From Candidatus Eiseniibacteriota bacterium (GTDB lineage: Bacteria; Eisenbacteria; RBG-16-71-46; CAIMUX01): a stretch of DNA of 64,000 nt. The stretch's first letter is position 1; every line of letters begins with the position of its first letter. The stretch is taken from NCBI GenBank assembly GCA_016712505.1, contig JADJQY010000001.1:248001-312000 (forward strand), given 5' to 3'. Below are positions 25,951-32,762 of the stretch, in pieces. A model generated the notes under the pieces. That model saw nothing but the letters and a program-made list of their open reading frames with translations, was not told where the DNA came from and made no database searches. The translations under genes and the position numbers were made by a program.

Positions 25951-27654
25951 TCAGGCCGCGGCGAGCGTCTTGGGCACACTCCGGTTCGCAAGGAGCTGCT
26001 GCCCGATTTGAATGATGTTCGTGACTGTCCAATACAGAACCAGGCCGGACGGTAGCCCGTAGAAGATCATCGTGGTGACCAGGGGCATCAGGTAGGTCAT
26101 GCCGGCTTGGTTCGGCGTGCTCGGGGTGAGCTTGGCTTGGAGGATGGATGTTCCCGCCATGAGTATCGGCAGGATGTGGATCGGCGTGCCGAGAATGGCC
26201 CCCACCTTGTCCGGTGCGGAGAGGTCGGAGATCCAGAGCATGAAGGGGGCCTTGCGCAACTCGATCGAGGAGTTGAAGACACTGTACAGACCGATGAACA
26301 CCGGCATCTGGAGCAGCAGGGGCAGACATCCCCCCATCGGATTCACCTTGTGCTTCCTGTACAGTTCGAACATCGCCTGATTCCGTCGCTGCGCGTCATC
26401 CTTGTACTTCTCGGTCAGCCGGTCGATCTCCGGCTTGAGGCGCTGCAACTGGGCCATGCTTTCGAGGCTCTTCTTCGTCAGCGGATAGAAGAGCACCTTG
26501 AGCAGGACCGACAGAACGATGATCACCATCCCGTAGTTCGGGATGAAGGTGTAGACGAACTGGAAGAACTTCAGCAGCAGCTGGGTCAGCGGCCGGAAGA
26601 GCCGGTATCCCAGATCGACTGCCCGCTCGAGCCCGGCGGCATAGGTCTCGAGGCGGCTGTATTCCATCGGGCCGGCGTAAATGCGGAAGCTCCGCACCGT
26701 CGGTCCATCGAGGGCAAGCGGCAACCGCACCGCTACCCCTACCGGGCCGCCCTTGGTCGCCCGTCGAAAGACCGTCGTCGCGTCCGGCGCCCCTTCGGGC
26801 AGAGCGGCCGCAAGGAAGTACTTCGACTCGGTGGCGATCCAGTGGACAACCCCGGTGTGGGAGGTCTCGAACGGATCGAGTGAACCTCCGCACCCCATCA
26901 TCCCCGCATGACCGGAGAAATGCTTGCTGACGTCCTTGCCGACCAGGGCCAGCGCGGCGCTCGCCATCTTGTCCTGGTTCGGGGTCTTCTCCACGCTGGG
27001 CAGGCCGTCCGGAAACGAAAGCTCGAGTACCTGGTCGGCGCCATGGTTGTCGAATCCACGCAGCTCGACCTTGAGCTGAGCCTCATACTGGCCTCGCGGG
27101 AATTGGTACGACAGGCGGACCGACCTTCCCGCGGCATCTTGCGCCACCAACACCGACGGGGATCCTTCTGCGCTCCCGTCCGATTCCACCGCGTACGCGA
27201 TCTCCGAGAGTTCTTCGCGCGTCGTCGGGCCCACCACCGCCAGGCGAAAGAGTCCCCGAGGCTGGTGGGCCACCAGCTCGGCCGGCTGCTCTTTGGCATC
27301 GGTGTACTTGGCGAGGCGCCACTCGCGGAGGATGCCACCGTCCGGGGAGAGCTGCGCGGAATACTCCGCAGTGGAGATCACGATCGGCCCGCCGAGGGAG
27401 TCGGCCGGCATGAGAACGTTCGAGAAACCGCGCCGGCCGCCCGCCTCCGGGGTGCCGGCAGCCAGGCTACCGCTACTGCCTGACTCCGACCGGTTCGGGT
27501 TTGTGGGCGCGATCTCCGCCGGAGAGCCCGACGCCGTAGGCGTCGACCCGGAAGGATTCGCCGGACGCGGTGCCGGCTGCTGCGGGAACATGAGCTGGAA
27601 TCCCACCAGGACGAGCGTGGCGAGGATTACGGCGAGCAGAGTCCTCCGATCCAT
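25951..27654 (-). CDS. yidC: Membrane protein insertase YidC
   Basis: 567 residues. Order: N-terminal signal anchor (RTLLAVILATLVLVGFQLMF); a Pro/Ser-rich linker; a large periplasmic beta-sandwich P1 domain (~residues 90-360); and the conserved insertase core. The core starts at YGMVIIVLSVLLKVLFYPLT and continues with KVNPMGGCLPLLLQMPVFIGLYSV and LPSGLVLYWTVTNIIQIGQQ. The length and P1 domain are those of didermic bacteria. The positive groove residue that is Arg in E. coli is Lys here (LLKVLFYPLT), a common conservative change. It works alone or with SecYEG. Its start overlaps the 3' part of yidD. Confidence 0.97.
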   Translation of the reverse strand: MDRRTLLAVILATLVLVGFQLMFPQQPAPRPANPSGSTPTASGSPAEIAPTNPNRSESGSSGSLAAGTPEAGGRRGFSNVLMPADSLGGPIVISTAEYSAQLSPDGGILREWRLAKYTDAKEQPAELVAHQPRGLFRLAVVGPTTREELSEIAYAVESDGSAEGSPSVLVAQDAAGRSVRLSYQFPRGQYEAQLKVELRGFDNHGADQVLELSFPDGLPSVEKTPNQDKMASAALALVGKDVSKHFSGHAGMMGCGGSLDPFETSHTGVVHWIATESKYFLAAALPEGAPDATTVFRRATKGGPVGVAVRLPLALDGPTVRSFRIYAGPMEYSRLETYAAGLERAVDLGYRLFRPLTQLLLKFFQFVYTFIPNYGMVIIVLSVLLKVLFYPLTKKSLESMAQLQRLKPEIDRLTEKYKDDAQRRNQAMFELYRKHKVNPMGGCLPLLLQMPVFIGLYSVFNSSIELRKAPFMLWISDLSAPDKVGAILGTPIHILPILMAGTSILQAKLTPSTPNQAGMTYLMPLVTTMIFYGLPSGLVLYWTVTNIIQIGQQLLANRSVPKTLAAA

Positions 27655-27967
27655 GGTTCCTTTCTTCGGTCCGCGCGAGTTTGGCAGGGACCGGTTCGTA
27701 GCCCCCGGGATGTCCGGGGTGACAACGCGCCACGCGCGTTGCCGTGAGCGCTCCGCCTCGGATCACGCCATGCCGTTCGATGGCCTGAATTGCGTACTGC
27801 GAGCAGCTCGGAGTGAAGCGGCAGCTCCGGGGGAGCAGGGGAGAGACGACGGTCTGATAGAGTCGTATCGGCGCGCAGGCAAGCGTACGCCCTAATGAGG
27901 TAACGGCGGCCCAGACAGGCCGCGTTCTCATGAACGAGGAGGATGTTCGCGTTCGCTTCAAGCGCAT
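27473..27967 (-). CDS. yidD: Membrane protein insertion efficiency factor YidD, with overlapping C-terminal extension
   Basis: 164 residues from the ATG at 27967, overlapping the rnpA end by 10 bases; an in-frame ATG at 27931 is an alternative. The family core is RLYQTVVSPLLPRSCRFTPSC, QYAIQAIERHGVIRGG and RCHPGHPGGYEPVP. Normal YidD stops soon after that last motif at 70-90 residues. Here no stop occurs for another ~70 codons, so the gene overlaps yidC by 182 bases in a different frame. The extension is Arg/Pro/Gly-rich with no recognisable motif. YidD helps YidC-dependent insertion. The overlap may be genuine or a frameshift in the assembly. Confidence 0.85.
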   Translation of the reverse strand: MRLKRTRTSSSFMRTRPVWAAVTSLGRTLACAPIRLYQTVVSPLLPRSCRFTPSCSQYAIQAIERHGVIRGGALTATRVARCHPGHPGGYEPVPAKLARTEERNHGSEDSARRNPRHARPGGIPAHVPAAAGTASGESFRVDAYGVGLSGGDRAHKPEPVGVRQ

Positions 27968-28332
27968 CTCGGGGATTCGGCGGCGGCGGGTCGGAGCAGG
28001 CCTGCCATCGCATAGAGTCGTCGGACCTCTGCCAGCACCTCGGCGCCCGACAGGCGCCGGATCGGTGGCCTCGCGATCAAAATGAGGTCCAGTGACTGCT
28101 GTTCGACGCCGGTGATCAGCTTCCGTTCCGCCTCGCGAAGCAGCCGCTTGGCCCGGTTGCGTCGCACCGCGTTACCGACCTTCCGGCTGGCGACGACAGC
28201 GGTGCGGGTGAGCCCAGCATCGGTCGAGTGGCGGATGAGGACCGCGCAGTCGAGCCGGACGGCAGTCCCACGCTCGTACGCGCTCCGGAAGTCCTGGCGT
28301 CTTCTCAGGGTGCGACCTACCGCGCGACGCAT
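27958..28332 (-). CDS. rnpA: Ribonuclease P protein component
   Basis: 124 residues. The RNR motif is RKVGNAVRRNRAKRLLREA. The early LRRRQDFRSAYERG is the usual start of the fold, and LILIARPPIRRLSGAEV completes it. It binds the catalytic RNase P RNA (not in this window) and aids 5' maturation of pre-tRNAs. The ATG at 28332 has only a weak ribosome-binding site. It lies 126 bases after rpmH on the same strand, the near-universal rpmH-rnpA-yidD-yidC order. Confidence 0.96.
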   Translation of the reverse strand: MRRAVGRTLRRRQDFRSAYERGTAVRLDCAVLIRHSTDAGLTRTAVVASRKVGNAVRRNRAKRLLREAERKLITGVEQQSLDLILIARPPIRRLSGAEVLAEVRRLYAMAGLLRPAAAESPRCA

Positions 28333-28458
28333 TGCTTCGCAGATACCGATCGGTTCGTTGCCATCGCTCCGACTTGGTGTGATCGCTCCTGTCCTTGCCC
28401 TCGCTTCGGCATGCTCGCCTGCGAAGGAAAACGTCGCGATCGCCTAGCCGGAGACCGC

Positions 28459-28599
28459 CTAGCCGGAAACCGAGAGACGACGGCGTCCCTTGGCGCGGCG
28501 CCGACTGAGTACCTTGCGACCACCGACCGACTTCATCCGTGCGCGGAATCCGTGCACCTTCTTGCGGCGGCGATTGTGCGGCTGGTACGTCCTCTTCAT
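28459..28599 (-). CDS. rpmH: 50S ribosomal protein L34
   Basis: 46 residues translated by hand from the ATG at 28599: MKRTYQPHNRRRKKVHGF, then RARMKSVGGRKVLSRRRAKG and RRRLSVSG with a TAG stop. Both the sequence and length are diagnostic of L34. It is the first gene of the leftward operon and is too short for routine length cut-offs. The 3' flank repeats CGCCTAGCCGG twice around the stop codon. Confidence 0.97.
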   Translation of the reverse strand: MKRTYQPHNRRRKKVHGFRARMKSVGGRKVLSRRRAKGRRRLSVSG

Positions 28600-28670
28600 T
28601 CCCTAGTCCTTCGTGTGAAAGTGTAAGTCCAAGCCCGTTAGAGCCATGATCCTCAATACAATGCTCTGCG

Positions 28671-28745
28671 GGCACTGACCTTAAAGGCGCTGACCTCAAT
28701 GGCGCTGACCCTGAAGGCGCTGACCCTGAAGGCGCTGACCCTGAA
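28671..28745. repeat. 15-base tandem repeat, five units
   Basis: Three identical units GGCGCTGACCCTGAA (28701-28745) follow two degenerate ones, GGCACTGACCTTAAA and GGCGCTGACCTCAAT. It is non-coding and about 70 bases upstream of the rpmH start codon, so it may lie in the leader or promoter. Confidence 0.9.
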
Positions 28746-28862
28746 GACAGGGTATCTCGAAGCAATCCGCGCCCATGCGAGAACCGCGGTCCGAGCCAGC
28801 GGCTAGCCGAACCGGCAGCCTAGCGAACCGGGCAAGTGACGGTCAACGCCGTAAATCTCAAC

Positions 28863-28884
28863 CGGGCAACCGCCCGGTTGCCCG
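28863..28884. promoter_or_regulatory. 22-base palindrome upstream of dnaA
   Basis: CGGGCAACCG-CC-CGGTTGCCCG has perfect 10-base arms. The tiny centre favours a dimeric-protein operator over a hairpin. CCGGGCAA-like half-sites recur just to its left. Confidence 0.6.
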
Positions 28885-28989
28885 AGCAGGGTCGGCAAAT
28901 CCTTGTACCGAAGTCATCTGACTGACCGAGCGGCCGCGACTACCGCACAGTAGTTCGCAGACGCGACCGGAAGCGCCTCTCGAGCACAG

Positions 28990-29408
28990 TTGTCCACGCT
29001 CTTGCCAGTTGGCCTATTTTCGACCTATTTCATTACATATCAACACATTAGCATCGTTTGGATTGTGTTCAGAATCGAGTTGTCTGCCCGAAATCACGGT
29101 GCTACATTACCGCCGCTTCGATTCCGCAGGCAGGATGTTCATAACTGGGACGGCAAATGGAGTTTGCACCTCGACCGACCTCTCTGTCTTCCGTACTTGT
29201 CGCAGCCGACGGTGCCACAGTTCTCAACAATCCCTGTGGACAACCTGATCAGAAGTAGCTTAACAATCTAATTTGCAGGTAGTTACGGACGTGTTTCGGG
29301 TGTGGACACCATGGGGCAGTCGTCCCGTCACCGGAACCGCGCGACATCCCCTTGCGCGCACCACCAACCTGCCCACACAAATTGCCGTGTTGATAACTTT
29401 GTGGATGA
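28990..29408. promoter_or_regulatory. DnaA boxes in the dnaA upstream region
   Basis: TTGTCCACG on the plus strand (28990-28998). On the minus strand: TTGTCCACA (29235-29243), GTGTCCACA (29302-29310) and TCATCCACA (29400-29408). They flank AT-rich stretches. They probably serve dnaA autoregulation and may form one half of a two-part origin. Confidence 0.6.
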
Positions 29409-29442
29409 CTTTTTGATTTCCGACAAGGGAGGGGCTCAACCC

Positions 29443-30834
29443 TTGCTAACCTCTTTGCCGCATGACGCTTGGGAGAAGATACTCGACGAATTGCGGCGGC
29501 GTGTCTCAGAGCAGAAGTTCCAGACCTGGTTTCGGCCGATCCGACCGCTCGAGATCTCTGGCGACCGTATCGTGCTGGAGGTCCCGAACCCGTTCTTCAT
29601 CGACTGGTTCGAGGAGCACAACCTGCCATTGCTGCGGTCGGCGGTCGAGGCTCACATCCCGTCCAACCCGACTATTCGTTTCGCTGTGGCCGAGAACTAC
29701 CAGGAGAACTTCCAGAAGCCGAACCCATCGGCGGATACGCGCCGCGCCACCACCCCGACTCGCCCAGCGAGTCAACTCCGGTTGCATAACCTTAACCCCC
29801 GCTTCACGTTCGACAATTTCGTGGTCGGGCGGAGCAACGAGTTCACCTACGCCGCGGCCCTTGCGGTCGCTCAGACTCCGGCCCGGGTATATAACCCTCT
29901 GTTTATTTATGGTGGCGTTGGGCTAGGGAAGACCCACTTGATGCACGCCATCGGCCACCAGGTGATGGCCGAGAACCGTTCGGCCAAGGTGTTCTACGTG
30001 TCGAGCGAGAAGTTCATGAACGAGATGATCGAGTCGATTCAACGGGCTACCACGATCGAGTTCCGCGAACGATATAGAAATTTGGATCTCCTTTTGATAG
30101 ACGACATCCAGTTCATGTCGGGGAAGGAGTCCACCCAGGAGGAGTTCTTCCACACGTTCAACAGCCTCTACGACGCCAACAAGCAGGTCGTCGTAACCAG
30201 TGACCGGGCCCCCAAGGACATCCAGGATCTCGAAGAACGTCTCATCTCTCGGTTCAACTGGGGACTGGTGACCGACATCCAGCCTCCGGACTTCGAAACG
30301 CGGGTGGCGATCCTGAGGCACAAGGCGGAACGAGACAACATCCGGATTCCCGACGAAGTGCTCTACTTCGCCGCGGAGAACATCCGGACGAACATCCGCG
30401 AACTCGAGGGCTCGCTGGTGCGTCTTCAGGCCTTGGCGTCACTCAGCGGCGGGCCGATCACGACCGAGCTGGCTCGGGATGTCCTGAGCGACTACATCCG
30501 CACCCACCAGCCCAAAACCCCGGACATCGGGGAGATTCAGCGTGTGGTGGCGGCACACTTCGAGCTACCACCGGAGTCGTTGCGGGGGCGCCGTCGAACC
30601 TCGAATGTCGCCCTGGCCAGGCAGGTCGGGATGTACATCACGAAGCAGTTGACCAGTCTCACCCTGATCGAGATCGGGAGACGATTCGGAAACCGCGATC
30701 ACAGCACCGTCCTTTACGCCTGCACGAAGATGGCGGAGCGGGTGGCCCGGGACAGTGACTTCGGCGGACTCGTGGATCGGATCAGGCGGGATCTTCTGGC
30801 CTCGAACGACCAAAGGCCACCTGAACGGACCTAA
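29443..30834 (+). CDS. dnaA: Chromosomal replication initiator DnaA
   Basis: 463 residues from a TTG at 29443, with AAGGGAGGGG ending 8 bases upstream. In-frame starts further upstream (ATG, GTG at 29401) add sequence unlike any DnaA. Domain I is AWEKILDELRRRVSEQKFQTWF; domain II is short (NPSADTRRATTPTRPAS). Domain III has Walker A (GGVGLGKTHLMHAIG), Walker B (LLLIDDIQFMSGK) and the arginine finger in LEERLISRFNWG. Domain IV has the DNA-binding signature GNRDHSTVLYACTKM. It binds the boxes on both sides of its gene and opens the origin. The length is typical. Confidence 0.97.
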   Translation: MLTSLPHDAWEKILDELRRRVSEQKFQTWFRPIRPLEISGDRIVLEVPNPFFIDWFEEHNLPLLRSAVEAHIPSNPTIRFAVAENYQENFQKPNPSADTRRATTPTRPASQLRLHNLNPRFTFDNFVVGRSNEFTYAAALAVAQTPARVYNPLFIYGGVGLGKTHLMHAIGHQVMAENRSAKVFYVSSEKFMNEMIESIQRATTIEFRERYRNLDLLLIDDIQFMSGKESTQEEFFHTFNSLYDANKQVVVTSDRAPKDIQDLEERLISRFNWGLVTDIQPPDFETRVAILRHKAERDNIRIPDEVLYFAAENIRTNIRELEGSLVRLQALASLSGGPITTELARDVLSDYIRTHQPKTPDIGEIQRVVAAHFELPPESLRGRRRTSNVALARQVGMYITKQLTSLTLIEIGRRFGNRDHSTVLYACTKMAERVARDSDFGGLVDRIRRDLLASNDQRPPERT

Positions 30835-31008
30835 GCTCCTTTCGCATAATGTAACTTATTACTTAATAACAAGTTAGAACTAACAAGAAGGCCAAAAGAG
30901 GGAATGGGGACAAGTCTGGAGGGGGTTGGGGTGCGCGGCACAGGATGCCAACCGCCCCGACCGAATCTGGACGCCTGCGGGCAGCGAGGTTGCGGGGATC
31001 GGAAGGGG

Positions 31009-31060
31009 TTGTTCACACCATCCACACCCCTACTACTACTACTGTTTGATTAGATCTCTC
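31009..31060 (+). promoter_or_regulatory. Candidate oriC basal unwinding system: two DnaA boxes, GC spacer, DnaA-trios
   Basis: TTGTTCACA (31009-31017) abuts CCATCCACA (31018-31026). CCCC follows, then four TAC triplets (31031-31042), which read 3'-GAT-5' repeats on the minus strand. TGTTTGATTAGATCTC comes next. Tandem boxes, short GC spacer and DnaA-trio repeats are the layout described for the Bacillus subtilis basal origin element, which also lies between dnaA and dnaN. The boxes match the 9-base consensus imperfectly. Confidence 0.7.
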
Positions 31061-31191
31061 GTGGTAGCTGAAGAGGCAACCTCTGGCGTGGCTAAGTTCA
31101 ACATTTCCAAGAGGGTGCCCGGGATGGGGCGGAGGTGTTTCCTGTTTACTCACCCCCTCTGCATTCCCTATTCTGGGCCATCTCTGTGCCA

Positions 31192-31207
31192 CGTCTTCGC
31201 GAAGACG
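31192..31207. promoter_or_regulatory. 16-base palindrome upstream of dnaN
   Basis: CGTCTTCGCGAAGACG is a perfect palindrome 83 bases before the dnaN ATG. It could be an operator or a short hairpin in the leader. No regulator is assignable. Confidence 0.5.
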
Positions 31208-31290
31208 ATGGGCGCGGTCCATGAATGCGGTCGTGGCGGACGAGCGGAGCCTCGTCCGGACGGGAACGCTAGCCAGCGAGCGGAGATACC

Positions 31291-32445
31291 ATGAACTTCA
31301 CACTCGTGCAGAGCGAGCTCTATCGGTGCCTGCAACTCGTATCCGGCGTGGTACCGACCCGTACCTCGCAACCTAACTTGAGCTCGGTTCGGATCGAGGC
31401 CACCGCGGACGGGCAGCTGAGCCTGACCGGCACCGACCTCGACACGTTCCTTGTGACCTACGCGCGCGCATCGGTCGAAGAGCCTGGCGTGGTCACGGTG
31501 CCGGCGCGGCGCCTGCTCGAGATCGTGAAGGAACTTCCCACCGAAGTCGTCCAGATCAAGTCGACCGCTTCGGGAATCTCTCTCAGCTGCGCGGCCGGGA
31601 AGTTCCGCATGATGGGTCCGGACCCGGATGAGTTCCCGAGCGCGCCCGAGATCAGCGAAGACAGGGTTTTCGCCGTCGAAGCCGACACGCTCGATTCACT
31701 CATCCGCAAGACCGGATACGCCGTCTCGACCGACAACACCCGCGCCGAGATGACCGGGGTCTACACCCATGTGTTGAATGGGGAACTCCGCTTCGTGGCC
31801 ACCGACGGCCACCGCCTCGCGCGTGCGTCACACCGCGGGGACTACCCCAACTGGGGTGACATCATCATTCCGCCAAAGGCACTCTCCATGCTGCAGCGGC
31901 TGTTGCCGGACGCGCAGGAGTCGGTCTCCCTCAGCACGAACAAGCGCTACTGTCTCTTCAACCTGGGCAGCTGCCGCCTCTACACCCGTTTGCTCGACGG
32001 GCACTTTCCCCCCTACGAGGATGTGATTGCTCGCTGCCAGCCGGACAAGAAGATCCGCGCCGATCGCGAGCAGCTCCTAGCCTGCATTCGCCGCGTGGCG
32101 GTGTTCAGCGAAACGCACAACCGCCTGATCCAACTAAGCCTGGAGAGCGGGACCATCCGCGTCAGCGTGCAGACCCAGAACGTCGGCGAGGCCGAGGACA
32201 CCATTCCATCCGACTACCAGGGTCAGCCGTTCCACGTGGGATTCAACGCCACCTATCTCCTCGAACTGCTTCGCACCATCGAGACAGAGGAGATCTTCCT
32301 CCAGTTCCAAACCCCCACTTCGGCCGGCATCATTACGCCGGCAGTCGAGGAGGGTGAGCCGGAGCTGCTTTGTCTCGTCATGCCGTTGAGGCTCCCGGGA
32401 GCGGACGCCATGACGGAGGAGTCGCGCGTCTCCGCCCGCACGTGA
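31291..32445 (+). CDS. dnaN: DNA polymerase III beta subunit (sliding clamp)
   Basis: 384 residues, the normal size for three tandem clamp domains. Characteristic segments are MNFTLVQSELYRCLQLVSGV, ELSLTGTDLD-like SLTGTDLDTFL, FVATDGHRLARASH in domain 2, and the closing VMPLRLPG, which matches the conserved C-terminal VMPMRL. It tethers the replicative polymerase to DNA. The GTG overlapping its stop codon is a possible but less likely start for the next gene. Confidence 0.97.
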   Translation: MNFTLVQSELYRCLQLVSGVVPTRTSQPNLSSVRIEATADGQLSLTGTDLDTFLVTYARASVEEPGVVTVPARRLLEIVKELPTEVVQIKSTASGISLSCAAGKFRMMGPDPDEFPSAPEISEDRVFAVEADTLDSLIRKTGYAVSTDNTRAEMTGVYTHVLNGELRFVATDGHRLARASHRGDYPNWGDIIIPPKALSMLQRLLPDAQESVSLSTNKRYCLFNLGSCRLYTRLLDGHFPPYEDVIARCQPDKKIRADREQLLACIRRVAVFSETHNRLIQLSLESGTIRVSVQTQNVGEAEDTIPSDYQGQPFHVGFNATYLLELLRTIETEEIFLQFQTPTSAGIITPAVEEGEPELLCLVMPLRLPGADAMTEESRVSART

Positions 32446-32465
32446 GGTGCGTCGAGCAAGGAACC

Positions 32466-32759
32466 GTGGAGCACATCTCACCAACGCTGGACGGGCTACT
32501 CAAAGACAACCGGCTCCGTCAAGGAATCGCGGACTACCAGGTGTTTTCGCGCTGGCCCTCGATCGTGGGCAAACCACTTTGTGATTGGACCCGACCGCTC
32601 AAAGTCGTCGACGGCGTGCTGTGGATCCATGCGCAAAACAGCACGCTCCTGCATCATCTGACCTACGTCGCGCCCAAGATGTGCGCGCGGATTCGCGCGG
32701 AAGCACCAGGAACCAGCATCCAACGCCTCCGCTTCACGCTGAGAGAACGGGAACAGTAA
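32466..32759 (+). CDS. dciA: DciA-type helicase loader (DUF721)
   Basis: 97 residues from a GTG at 32466 with AAGGA just upstream; a GTG at 32442 overlapping the dnaN stop is the alternative. The family core is visible: WPSIVGKPLCDWTRPLKVVDGVLWIHAQNS is split here by motif as WPSIVG, LKVVDGVLWI and LLHHLTYVAPKM, the K-homology-like fold of DUF721. DciA proteins load the DnaB helicase where DnaC/DnaI is absent. Its place between dnaN and gyrB is common, but recF, which usually precedes it, is missing. It ends 3 bases before gyrB. Confidence 0.85.
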   Translation: MEHISPTLDGLLKDNRLRQGIADYQVFSRWPSIVGKPLCDWTRPLKVVDGVLWIHAQNSTLLHHLTYVAPKMCARIRAEAPGTSIQRLRFTLREREQ

Positions 32760-32762
32760 TTC

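Larger units (their letters stand above)
28600..29442. other. 843-base divergent region between rpmH and dnaA
   Basis: It holds promoters for both directions and no coding sequence that I can support. It contains a 15-base tandem repeat (28671-28745), a 22-base palindrome (28863-28884), scattered DnaA boxes (28990-29408) and two AT-rich stretches (~29010-29060 and ~29255-29285). This resembles the upstream half of a bipartite oriC and the dnaA autoregulatory region. Confidence 0.65.
30835..31290 (+). other. 456-base region between dnaA and dnaN
   Basis: An AT-rich stretch (30841-30890) follows the dnaA stop codon. Then come the origin-unwinding candidate (31009-31060), a 16-base palindrome (31192-31207) and the dnaN leader with GGAG before its ATG. 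I see no coding sequence. Confidence 0.7.

Noticed and set aside
29302..29442. Upstream ATG and GTG starts for dnaA
   Set aside because: They add sequence unlike DnaA domain I and overlap DnaA boxes. The TTG at 29443 has a strong site at correct spacing and gives a normal-length protein.
32221..32240. GTTCCACGTGG in dnaN as a fourth parS
   Set aside because: Only one half and the CACGTG core match. The other half (GGATTC) departs from parS at most positions.
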